From Pseudomonadota bacterium (GTDB lineage: Bacteria > Pseudomonadota > Gammaproteobacteria > Burkholderiales > Burkholderiaceae_B): 7,591 bases of DNA. Positions within the stretch are counted from its first letter, which is position 1; each line of letters starts with the position of its first letter. Below the pieces are notes generated by a model, which saw nothing but the letters and a program-made list of their open reading frames with translations, searched no databases and was not told the origin of the DNA. Below, in pieces: positions 1-6,757 of the stretch. The stretch is from NCBI GenBank assembly GCA_023432075.1, contig JAEYVD010000519.1:1-7591 (forward strand). The letters are read 5' to 3'. Position numbers and translations under genes: made by a program.

Positions 1-209
1 AAACGATTGAAAATCGTGACATTTGTGTGCAACATCGCGAATCATCCGGTTTTGCCCTCTGAAGAAAAGTAAGCAAGCGCTCACAGCATAGGATTGGCGC
101 GGGTCGCCAGCGCGCCAGGCGCCGAAAACCAGTATTGACGGGGATTCCGAGGGGGGATGGGATAACCCTGATTAGGGTTATCCCTTATCAAATTGACGCC
201 GGACGGCGG
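1..209. other. Non-coding region downstream of trkH
   Basis: No convincing gene lies here. The first 70 bases are clearly AT-richer (about 41% GC by hand count) than the rest of the window, as is common for a promoter or intergenic region. Three inverted repeats can be seen: a 6-bp stem with a 3-base loop at 3-17, a 7-bp GC-rich stem with a 9-base loop at 95-117, and a perfect 11-bp stem at 159-184 (listed separately). A loose promoter-like pair on the plus strand (GTGACA at 16-21 and AATCAT at 40-45, 18-base spacer) has no gene behind it. The left edge may border the regulatory region of a neighbouring gene outside the window. Confidence 0.6.
159..184 (-). terminator. Perfect 11-bp stem-loop 3' of trkH (possible transcript end)
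   Basis: GGGATAACCCT (159-169) is followed by a 4-base loop and its exact reverse complement (174-184). The hairpin begins 25 bases beyond the trkH stop codon, where the operon's terminator would be expected. On the minus strand it is followed by a C-rich run rather than a T tract, so it is not a canonical intrinsic terminator. It could be a weak or T-less terminator, or a 3' end that blocks exonucleases. Read on the plus strand it is followed only by TTATC. Confidence 0.4.
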
Positions 210-1679
210 CTATTTGCGCCAGAAGATTGGCGTGAACAGGACCAGCACGGTCAAGAGCTCCAGGCGGCCGATCAGCATGGCAAAGGTGCAGACCCAGATC
301 TGGAAGTCCGACAGCACGGCGAACGAGCCCATCGGACCCACGGGCCCCAGCCCCGGCCCCGTGTTGTTCACGCTGGCAAACACCGCCGAGAACGCCGTGA
401 TGGGGTCCAGGCCCGAGAGCAGCAGCAGGCTGGTGAACACGGCGATCGACAGGCCGTAGAACAGCATGAAGGCCAGCACGGACGACATGGTCCGGGTCTC
501 CACCGCCCTGCCGTTGATCCGGACCGGACTGACGGCATGCGGGTGCAGCATGGTCACCAGCTCGTTGCGGGCCTGCTTGATCAGCAGGATGGCGCGGATC
601 ATCTTGATCCCGCCCCCCGTCGACCCGGCCGAGGTCGCAAAACCCGACAGCAGCAGCATCGTCAGCGGCGCAAACAGCGGCCACTGCGCAAAGTCCGTGT
701 TGGCATAGCCCGTGGTGGTGGCCATGGAGATGGTGTTGAACATCCCGTAGCGCAGCGCCTCCAGGGGATCCGTGTAGACGTCCTTGATGAACAGGTACAC
801 CGAGATGATCACGCCCACTCCCAGCACCACGACCAGGTACGGGATGGCCTCCGGGCAGCGCCAATAGGCACGCGGGCTGCGCTGGCGGAAGGCGTTGAAG
901 TGCGTCGCGAAGTTGATCCCGGCGATCAGCATGAACACCATCGCCACCATTTCGACCGCCACGGAGTCAAAGTGCGCGAACCCGTCGTCCCAGGTGGAAA
1001 AGCCCCCCAGCCCCATGGTGGTGGCCATGTGGCACCAGGCCTCGAACCAGGACAGGCCGGCCAGCCGGTACGCCAGGAAACAGAGAATCGAAAACACGAA
1101 GTACACCGCGTACAGCGCCTTGGCCGTGCTGGCGATGCGCGGCGTCAGCCGCTCGTCCTTCATCGGACCCGGGGTTTCCGCCCGGACCACCTGATGGCCG
1201 CCCACGCCCAGCAGGGGAAGAATGGCGACGGCCAGCACCAGGATGCCCATGCCGCCGATCCAGATCAGCGTGGCGCGCCACAGGTTGATCGACGGCGGCA
1301 AGGTGTCCAGGTTGGTGAGGACCGTGGCGCCCGTCGTGGTCAGCCCGGACATCGCCTCGAAATAGGCCCCGGTGAAGGACAAGGGCAGCCCCGCGCCATG
1401 GAAATATAGCAAGAGCGGAATGGCCGCCAGCAAGGGCAGGCCGGCCCACACCGCAGACACCAGCACGAAGCCGTCGCGCGCCCGCAATTCACTGCGGTTG
1501 CGCCGGGTCAGCGCGGCCAGGCCGCCGCCAATGCCCACCGAAATGAGAAACCCGTCCCGGAACGCGTCGCGCGCCCCGTCCGCCCCCACATAAGCGATGA
1601 ACAGCGGGATCAGCATGGTGAGGGCGAACATCACCATGGTGAGGCCCAGGATGTACAGGGTGGCCAGAACGCGCTTCAT
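210..1679 (-). CDS. trkH: TrkH, potassium uptake channel subunit (Trk system)
   Basis: TrkH is the inner-membrane K+-translocating subunit of the Trk system and works with cytoplasmic TrkA. The protein is 489 aa, close to the usual length of about 483. It is strongly hydrophobic throughout and carries the four pore-loop repeats of the TrkH/KtrB/HKT superfamily, each with its filter glycine: TTTGAT (114-119), TMGLGGFST (221-229), TTTGYANTD (321-329) and NNTGPGLG (438-445). The family loop GSTGGGIK is at 352-359 and the C-terminal GRLE at 471-474. The start at 1679 gives an N-terminal TM segment straight after MKR. A weak GGA lies about 9 bases upstream. The gene follows trkA after a 53-bp gap containing a GC-alternating tract, with no good separate promoter, so co-transcription with trkA is likely. 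All filter motifs are present, with no frameshift, so it should be functional. Confidence 0.96.
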   Translation of the reverse strand: MKRVLATLYILGLTMVMFALTMLIPLFIAYVGADGARDAFRDGFLISVGIGGGLAALTRRNRSELRARDGFVLVSAVWAGLPLLAAIPLLLYFHGAGLPLSFTGAYFEAMSGLTTTGATVLTNLDTLPPSINLWRATLIWIGGMGILVLAVAILPLLGVGGHQVVRAETPGPMKDERLTPRIASTAKALYAVYFVFSILCFLAYRLAGLSWFEAWCHMATTMGLGGFSTWDDGFAHFDSVAVEMVAMVFMLIAGINFATHFNAFRQRSPRAYWRCPEAIPYLVVVLGVGVIISVYLFIKDVYTDPLEALRYGMFNTISMATTTGYANTDFAQWPLFAPLTMLLLSGFATSAGSTGGGIKMIRAILLIKQARNELVTMLHPHAVSPVRINGRAVETRTMSSVLAFMLFYGLSIAVFTSLLLLSGLDPITAFSAVFASVNNTGPGLGPVGPMGSFAVLSDFQIWVCTFAMLIGRLELLTVLVLFTPIFWRK

Positions 1680-1732
1680 GAAGGCTTATCCGGGCGCGCG
1701 CGGCCCACGCAAGGAGTGAGAGGGGCAGCGCA

Positions 1733-3112
1733 TCAGAAGAAGGACGCCGAGACCTGGAACAGCTTTTCCACGCGCGGCATCTGCTGGCGCGAAGGCACGA
1801 AGACGATGACATGGTCGTCGGATTCGATCACGGTATCGGCGTCGGGCAGGATGATTTCTTCGCCACGCACCAGCGCGCCGATGCTGGCGCCCTTGGGCAG
1901 GCTGATCTTGCCCACCGCACGGCCCACCACCTTGGACGTGGAGCGGTCGCCGTGGGCGATGGCTTCCAGGGCCTCCGCCACGCCCTGGCGCAGCCGGTGC
2001 ACGGCGACCACGTCGCCGCGGCGCACGTGCCGCAGCAGTTCGCTCATCGTGGCTTGCGACGGCGACACCGCGATGTCGATATGGCTGCCCTGCATCAGTT
2101 CGCCGTACGCGTGGCGGTTGATCAGCGCGATCACCTTGCGCGCGCCCAGCCGCTTGGCCAGCAGCGAGGACATGATGTTGTCCTCGTCGTCGCTGGTCAG
2201 CGCCAGCCAGGTATCCATGTCTTCGATGTTTTCGCGCTCGAGCAGCGCCTCGTCCGTGCCGCTGCCGTGCAGGACCAGCACGCTGTCCGGCAGCTGGGTC
2301 GCCAGGTATTCGCAGCGTTTGAGGTCGTGCTCGATAATGCGCACGCTGTACTTTTCCTCGGCGAGCTGGCGCGCGAGGCGCAGGCCGATATTGCCGCCGC
2401 CCGCGATCATCACGCGGCGCACGGCGCGCTCGGCGTCGCGCAGCTTGCGCACGGCGCGGCGGGCATGGTCGGAATCCACGACCAGCACGACTTCGTCGCC
2501 CGGCGCGATGACCGTGCCGCTGCCCGCACGCAGGGGACGCCCGCCGCGCAGCACGTCGATCACGCGCGCCTTCACGTCCGGCCAGACGTCGCGCAGCTTG
2601 TCCACGGACGAATGCGCCATCGGGCTGCCATGCCCCACCCGGACCGTCACGACGCTGACGCGCCCTTCCGCGAATTCCACGACCTGCAAGGCCTCCGGAA
2701 ATTCGATCAGGCTTTGCAGGTAGGTGGTGACGCTGCGTTCGGGGCTGATGAGCGCGTCGATGCAGAAGCCCTCCTCGCTCATGAGTTCCGGATGCTCAGG
2801 GAACTCGGCCGAGCGGATGCGGGCGATGCGGCGGGGAATGTTGAAGAGCTGGCGGGCGATCTTGCACGCGACCATGTTGGCGGAGTCGGAGGCCGCACAG
2901 GCGATGAAAAGATCGGTGTCGGCGGCGCCGGCGTTTTCAAGCACCGACACCTGCGAGCCGTCTCCCAGGACGACACGCAGGTCAAAGTGTTCTTGCAGGT
3001 ATTGCAGCTGGGCGGGGTCGGAATCGATGACCGTGATGTCGTTTTGCTCGGACACCAGGTTTTCCGCCACGCTGGTGCCTACGCGACCAGCGCCCATGAT
3101 GAGGATCTTCAT
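1733..3112 (-). CDS. trkA: TrkA, NAD-binding regulatory subunit of Trk K+ uptake
   Basis: TrkA is the peripheral cytoplasmic RCK protein that binds NAD(H)/nucleotide and gates TrkH. At 459 aa it has the full-length two-repeat form (E. coli TrkA is 458 aa). The first RCK-N Rossmann domain spans about 1-140, with GAGRVG at 7-12 and the acidic strand end VIDSD at 28-32. A TrkA-C domain follows at about 145-225. The second RCK-N domain spans about 232-365, with GGGNIG at 238-243 and E261 ending the second strand. A second TrkA-C domain runs from about 370 to 455. The ATG overlaps the response-regulator stop as ATGA (3109-3112). I see no clear Shine-Dalgarno sequence before this start (the leader reads AAGCGCAGCAC), so translation probably depends on ribosomes finishing the regulator gene. 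trkH follows on the same strand. Confidence 0.97.
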   Translation of the reverse strand: MKILIMGAGRVGTSVAENLVSEQNDITVIDSDPAQLQYLQEHFDLRVVLGDGSQVSVLENAGAADTDLFIACAASDSANMVACKIARQLFNIPRRIARIRSAEFPEHPELMSEEGFCIDALISPERSVTTYLQSLIEFPEALQVVEFAEGRVSVVTVRVGHGSPMAHSSVDKLRDVWPDVKARVIDVLRGGRPLRAGSGTVIAPGDEVVLVVDSDHARRAVRKLRDAERAVRRVMIAGGGNIGLRLARQLAEEKYSVRIIEHDLKRCEYLATQLPDSVLVLHGSGTDEALLERENIEDMDTWLALTSDDEDNIMSSLLAKRLGARKVIALINRHAYGELMQGSHIDIAVSPSQATMSELLRHVRRGDVVAVHRLRQGVAEALEAIAHGDRSTSKVVGRAVGKISLPKGASIGALVRGEEIILPDADTVIESDDHVIVFVPSRQQMPRVEKLFQVSASFF

Positions 3113-3804
3113 GTGCTGCGCTTGCGCGCGGACTCGATGCCCAATTGCTTGAGCTTGCGGTAGAGGTGGGTGCGTTCCAGCCCGGTGCGTTCGGACACGC
3201 GCGTCATGCTGTGGCTTTCCCTGCCCAGGTGGTATTCAAAATAGATGCGCTCGAATTCGTCGCGCGCCTCGCGCAGCGGCTGGTCCAGCGAAATGCTGCC
3301 CAACTGTCCGTTGGAGGTGGCCGGCGCATCGTTGACGGACACGGCGGCCAGCGCGGCCGGCGGGTCGAGTTCGTCTTCGAGCGCGACCACCGGACTGGCA
3401 ACGGCCGGATTGGCGGCGGCAGGCGCCGGATGCGGCACGCGGCCCCGCGCCAGACCCGCGGCAACGGTCTTGAGCAGACGCTGCAGCGTGATGGGCTTTT
3501 CCAGGAAATCCATGGCGCCGATGCGCGTGGCTTCGACTGCCGTGTCGATGGTGGCGTGTCCGCTCATCATGATGACAGGCATGTCGAGCAAGCCTTGCGA
3601 GCCCCACTCCTTGAGCAGGCTGACACCGTCGGTGTCCGGCATCCAGATGTCCAACAACACCAGATCGGGACGCATGCGAAGACGGGCAGCGCGCGCTTGC
3701 GCCGCGTTTTCGGCCAGCTCGACCGTGTGTCCCTCGTCGTAAAGGATTTCCGACAAAAGCTCGCGTATACCAACTTCGTCGTCAACCACCAGAATTCTGG
3801 CCAT
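3109..3804 (-). CDS. NtrX-position response regulator, receiver plus Fis HTH, no AAA+ domain
   Basis: This 231-aa regulator is probably the phosphorylation partner of the kinase encoded just upstream. The receiver domain covers about 1-118: acidic pocket D8/D9, phospho-acceptor D52 (in LLDIWMPDTDG), S81 in the MMSGHAT stretch, and K103 in LEKPI. An Ala/Pro-rich, probably disordered linker occupies about 121-170. The C-terminal Fis-type helix-turn-helix (about 175-231) ends in VSERTGLERTHLYRKLKQLG. Classical NtrX/NtrC proteins carry a sigma-54-activating AAA+ ATPase of about 240 residues between these parts. Here there is no Walker A, GAFTGA or Walker B motif and no room for one, so it should bind DNA without activating sigma-54 polymerase directly. 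Domain order resembles ActR/RegA/PrrA regulators, but the gene sits in the ntrX position. The Shine-Dalgarno AGGTGG lies 7 bases before ATG. The stop overlaps trkA by 4 bp. Function as a DNA-binding response regulator is secure; its regulon is unknown. Confidence 0.93.
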   Translation of the reverse strand: MARILVVDDEVGIRELLSEILYDEGHTVELAENAAQARAARLRMRPDLVLLDIWMPDTDGVSLLKEWGSQGLLDMPVIMMSGHATIDTAVEATRIGAMDFLEKPITLQRLLKTVAAGLARGRVPHPAPAAANPAVASPVVALEDELDPPAALAAVSVNDAPATSNGQLGSISLDQPLREARDEFERIYFEYHLGRESHSMTRVSERTGLERTHLYRKLKQLGIESARKRST

Positions 3805-3811
3805 AAAGCAT

Positions 3812-3817
3812 CCACCT
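3812..3817 (-). promoter_or_regulatory. Ribosome binding site of the response regulator, overlapping kinase stop
   Basis: AGGTGG on the minus strand lies 7 bases upstream of the ATG at 3804. Its first two bases are the last two of the kinase TAG stop (3818-3816). A ribosome terminating the kinase therefore sits on the regulator's binding site, which fits coupled translation of the two partners and fixes the regulator start. Confidence 0.7.
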
Positions 3818-6131
3818 ATTGCGTAGCCGCATTATCCTTTTCTTGCGCGGTGGCGTCCATAGTATCGGACCCGGGCGCGAGCCGGGTCAACAGGATGGAA
3901 ATCCGCGCCCCTCCTTCCTTGCGGTTGGCAAGGTCGATACGTCCGCCATGCTCTTCCACGATCTTGCGGACGATTGCCAATCCTAACCCAGTCCCGTGGG
4001 ACTTTGTGGTTACGTAGGGCTCGAACGCGCGCTGCATGACCTGCGGCGGGAAGCCCGGACCGGTGTCGGCCACCGTGAAACGCAACGCCTGATGCGCCGC
4101 GCGATCGGGCTGTTCGCTGCGCATCAGCTGGGTCGTCACGCTGACGCGGCCTTGCCCGCCCAGTTCCGCGATCGCGTCGCGGGCATTCGACAGCAGGTTG
4201 TGGATCACCTGCCGAAGCTGGGTCGGATCGCCTTCGATGTCGGGCAGTCCGGCCGCCAGGCTCACGTCCAGGTTCAAGGCCTTTTCGGTCAGGCGCGCGG
4301 ATCCGCCCTCGGGCTCCCACCCGTAGAGCGACAGCACGTCCGCCACCAGCGCGTTGAAGTTGATGCGCTGCATGACGGCCGGCGGCGTGCGGGCGTACTC
4401 GCGGAAGTCGTCCACCATCTGCTTGAGCGACGCCACCTGGTTCACGATCGTGTTGGTCGAGCGCGCCACGATCTGGGCCTCGGCAGGCGGCAGCTTGCCT
4501 TCCAGCTTCATGGCAAGGCGCTCGGCCGAGAGCTGGATCGGGGTCAGCGGATTCTTGATTTCGTGGGCCAGGCGGCGCGCCACCTCGCCCCACGCCACCG
4601 TCCGGTTGGCGGAGATCACTTCGGTGATGTCGTCGAACACCACCAGATAGCCGTTGCCGCGCCCGTCCACCCGCAGATGCGTGCCCCGCGCCAGCAGCGT
4701 CAGCGGCTGGGCTGCGGTCTCGCCCTCGGCCTGGGCGGGCGCAATCTCGAACTGCTGTTGCCAGTGCTGGCGTTCGGAGCCGACCGCCGCATGCGTGGAA
4801 AACGCCTGGCGGACGATGTTCGCAAATTCCAGCATGCCGTCCACCGTCTCCAGCGGACGGCCGATGACCGAGCGCAGGTCGGCGCCCAGAATGGTCTGGG
4901 CGCCCTGGTTGACCGTGGTGACGCGGAAGGATTCATCGAACACCAGCACGCCCGAGGACAGGTTCGACAGCACGCTTTCCAGGTACACGTTGGAGCGCTC
5001 GAGCTGCTGGCGGTTGCTCTCGACCATGCGGCGCGCCTCGTCGAGCTGGCGCGTCATGGCGTTGAACGAGCGCGTCAACTGCCCGACTTCGTCGCGTTCC
5101 GGCGGTTCGGGCAAGGGCCGGTAATCGCCCACGCCGACCGCCTGCGTGCCGCCCGCCAGGCTCAGCAGCGGGCGCACCAGCCGCTTGGACAGGGACAACG
5201 CCACCGCGATGGCCCCGAACGCCGCCAGCAAGAGGGCCAGCGTCAGCGTGATGCCGTAGAGCTTGCGCAGGCCCAGGCGCGACAACGCCAATTCCTGATA
5301 ATCGCGAAAACCTTGCTGCACCAGGTTGGCGTTGTGCGCGATCTGTTCGGGCACCGGTTGCAACAGCTGCAGCCAGCGGGGTTCGGACGCCGGCCCCAAC
5401 AGATTGTCGTAGCGGTCCGGGCCATTTAGCGGAATCACCACCCGCAGGTGCAGTCCGCCCTCGGCGCCCGGCGTCACGGGATCGTCGGCTTCGGCCGCGG
5501 AGTAGCCGCGCGCCAGCCGCAACTGGTTCATCACCGTGGACGGAGGCATCGCAGGCAGCAACTGGCCGTACTGGCTGGTCGAAAACGCCACCATGCGGCC
5601 GCTGCCCGTGAACACCATGGCTTCCTGCACGCCATTGGCCTCGCGCAGCCGGGTCAGCGCCAGCGTCACGCCGCTGTCGGTGCTGCGGTTCAGCTCCACG
5701 GCCATCGAACGCGCCCGCGCGTCCAGGTCCGCCAGCAGCGAATCCAGCGCGGCGCGGCCCAGGTTAAGGCCCGCCTCCAGCGCGGTGTCCACGCGCACGT
5801 TGAACCAGGATTCGATCGAGCGCGACATGAACTGCACCGACACGGTGTAGATGAGTGCGCCGGGCACCACGCCGATCAGGGCGAACGCCAGGGAAAAGCG
5901 GGCGGTAAGCCGTGCGCCGAACTGCCGGCGCCGGATCTGCCGGGCCAGCCGCACCGTCAGCGCGACCACCCAGACAAAAAGCGCCAGCGCGAAAATGCCG
6001 TTCAGGACAAGCAGCGTGTCGTAGTAGCGCGCAAAGCGCGAGGCGTTTCCGGTGGACCAGGCCAGAAGGCCCAGCAGCGCCAGACCGCTCACGGCGCCGA
6101 CCATCAGCGCCAGCCGAAGCAAAAGCCTCAT
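3816..6131 (-). CDS. ntrY: NtrY-like membrane sensor histidine kinase
   Basis: Sensor kinase of the NtrY type, 771 aa, autophosphorylating on histidine and presumably passing phosphate to the regulator encoded 11 bp downstream. Segments in order: TM1 about 5-25, TM2 about 37-60, a basic cytoplasmic loop (RRR at 67-69), TM3 about 80-101, an extracytoplasmic sensor region about 102-290, TM4 about 291-314, HAMP about 311-365 (P321, E348), a short coiled linker, PAS about 382-505, HisKA with H523 in LAHEIKNPLTP, then HATPase_c with N-box N645/N649 (NLLSNARDA), DTGPGF at 689-694 and HGTGLGLAI at 712-720. All catalytic motifs are intact. I chose the ATG at 6131 over an upstream in-frame GTG at 6197 because it gives an N-terminal TM segment, overlaps the DUF4390 stop as ATGA, and has a purine-rich binding site; the GTG start would put 22 non-hydrophobic residues inside the upstream gene. 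NtrYX systems are linked to nitrogen regulation and, in some proteobacteria, to respiration and envelope functions. The ligand here is unknown. Confidence 0.93.
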   Translation of the reverse strand: MRLLLRLALMVGAVSGLALLGLLAWSTGNASRFARYYDTLLVLNGIFALALFVWVVALTVRLARQIRRRQFGARLTARFSLAFALIGVVPGALIYTVSVQFMSRSIESWFNVRVDTALEAGLNLGRAALDSLLADLDARARSMAVELNRSTDSGVTLALTRLREANGVQEAMVFTGSGRMVAFSTSQYGQLLPAMPPSTVMNQLRLARGYSAAEADDPVTPGAEGGLHLRVVIPLNGPDRYDNLLGPASEPRWLQLLQPVPEQIAHNANLVQQGFRDYQELALSRLGLRKLYGITLTLALLLAAFGAIAVALSLSKRLVRPLLSLAGGTQAVGVGDYRPLPEPPERDEVGQLTRSFNAMTRQLDEARRMVESNRQQLERSNVYLESVLSNLSSGVLVFDESFRVTTVNQGAQTILGADLRSVIGRPLETVDGMLEFANIVRQAFSTHAAVGSERQHWQQQFEIAPAQAEGETAAQPLTLLARGTHLRVDGRGNGYLVVFDDITEVISANRTVAWGEVARRLAHEIKNPLTPIQLSAERLAMKLEGKLPPAEAQIVARSTNTIVNQVASLKQMVDDFREYARTPPAVMQRINFNALVADVLSLYGWEPEGGSARLTEKALNLDVSLAAGLPDIEGDPTQLRQVIHNLLSNARDAIAELGGQGRVSVTTQLMRSEQPDRAAHQALRFTVADTGPGFPPQVMQRAFEPYVTTKSHGTGLGLAIVRKIVEEHGGRIDLANRKEGGARISILLTRLAPGSDTMDATAQEKDNAATQ

Positions 6132-6718
6132 GAGGGATCCTTCTCCTTGTCGCCCAACATGAACGAGAAGTCCATCCACGGCGTCGCCTGCGCCCACGAA
6201 CTGCTGTTCAGGGCATTGACCTGGAACGGCCGCGGCAACAGCGACGTGTCCAGCCTCAGGCGCAATTGCCCGTTATATTCCGACCCCGTATCAAACTCGC
6301 TCGCCTCTGCCACCCGCCAATTGCGGATATGCCGGATGGCGCTCATCGCGTCATCCAGCGAGGCCACGGGAAAGGACAGCTCGCCCACGCCCGCCCGCCA
6401 TTGCCGGGTCAGCGCGTTATAGACCACCCGCCAGGTGCGGGACGTGTCCACCAGCGACTTGTCGAACCAGTACCAGCGCTCGCGGGTGATGGTGAGGTCG
6501 GCCGTGAAATACAAGGCGACGCCGCGCTGGGCGGCGTCGCGCAACTGCTGATTCAGCTCGAATTCGATATCCGCGTCGATTTCCAGGTTGCCGTCCCGCA
6601 CCACCGGATCCACCCGGGTGACGCGGGGTTCGGACGCATGCGCCAAGCCGCCCGGCGCGGTCAAAAGCACGGCAGATACCAGCAACACCCCAAGAAATAC
6701 GCGCGAAATAATGGACAT
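6128..6718 (-). CDS. Exported DUF4390 protein
   Basis: This 196-aa protein of unknown function matches the DUF4390 pattern often found between rsmB and ntrY-like genes in betaproteobacteria (recognition from memory, not a search). A classical signal peptide covers about 1-28: MSIISR, a hydrophobic core (VFLGVLLVSAVLLT), then a likely signal peptidase I site after AHA (26-28). The mature part looks like a compact beta-rich domain with conserved-looking blocks RWYWFD (81-86), YNALTRQWR (100-108) and LPRPFQVNAL (161-170). No lipobox cysteine or second TM segment is seen, so it is probably soluble in the periplasm. The start at 6718 puts the signal peptide at the N-terminus, although its Shine-Dalgarno sequence is poor. 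The gene begins 39 bp after rsmB and its stop overlaps the kinase start as ATGA. A periplasmic partner role for the kinase sensor region is an inference from this linkage only. Confidence 0.85.
   Translation of the reverse strand: MSIISRVFLGVLLVSAVLLTAPGGLAHASEPRVTRVDPVVRDGNLEIDADIEFELNQQLRDAAQRGVALYFTADLTITRERWYWFDKSLVDTSRTWRVVYNALTRQWRAGVGELSFPVASLDDAMSAIRHIRNWRVAEASEFDTGSEYNGQLRLRLDTSLLPRPFQVNALNSSSWAQATPWMDFSFMLGDKEKDPS
6138..6148 (-). promoter_or_regulatory. Ribosome binding site deciding the kinase start
   Basis: The minus strand reads AAGGAGAAGGA here, inside the end of the DUF4390 gene. The proximal AAGGA is 6 bases from the ATG at 6131 and the stronger AAGGAG is 11 bases away. It supports ATG 6131 as the true kinase start and gives ribosomes direct access as well as coupling from the upstream gene. 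Confidence 0.65.
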
Positions 6719-6757
6719 ACGGCACCGGGACTACGTCATGCCCCTATTCTTCGGGAT

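Noticed and set aside
3..17. 6-bp inverted repeat with 3-base loop as a terminator
   Set aside because: The stem is short and AT-rich, only three T residues remain before the window edge on the minus strand, and there is no gene visible that it would terminate beyond the stronger hairpin at 159-184.
159..184. Resemblance of the GGGATAAC stretch to a homing-endonuclease (I-SceI-like) site
   Set aside because: Only the short GGGATAAC core is shared; the rest differs, and the perfect symmetry is better explained as a hairpin.
135..1409. 424-aa plus-strand open frame opposite trkH
   Set aside because: Antisense shadow of trkH; composition is dominated by His, Arg, Gln and Gly, with no membrane segments or motifs.
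1680..1714. Promoter-like TTGCGT...GATAAG in the trkA-trkH gap
   Set aside because: The -35 match is only 3 of 6 and transcription would begin at about the trkH start codon, leaving no leader; a chance match is more likely.
1811..3163. 450-aa plus-strand open frame opposite trkA
   Set aside because: Rich in His, Arg, Gln, Gly and Asp with no recognisable domain; it is the antisense of a complete trkA gene in GC-rich DNA, where stop codons are rare in that frame.
3996..5429. 477-aa plus-strand open frame opposite the kinase gene
   Set aside because: Same low-information His/Arg/Gln-rich composition as the other antisense frames; the minus-strand kinase is intact with all catalytic motifs.
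6132..6197. Upstream GTG start extending the kinase to 793 aa
   Set aside because: The extension lies inside the DUF4390 coding region, adds 22 residues ahead of the first TM segment, and the ATG at 6131 has a better binding site and an ATGA overlap.
5448..6422. 324-aa plus-strand open frame opposite the kinase N-terminus and DUF4390
   Set aside because: It crosses the boundary between two well-supported minus-strand genes and has no recognisable domain.
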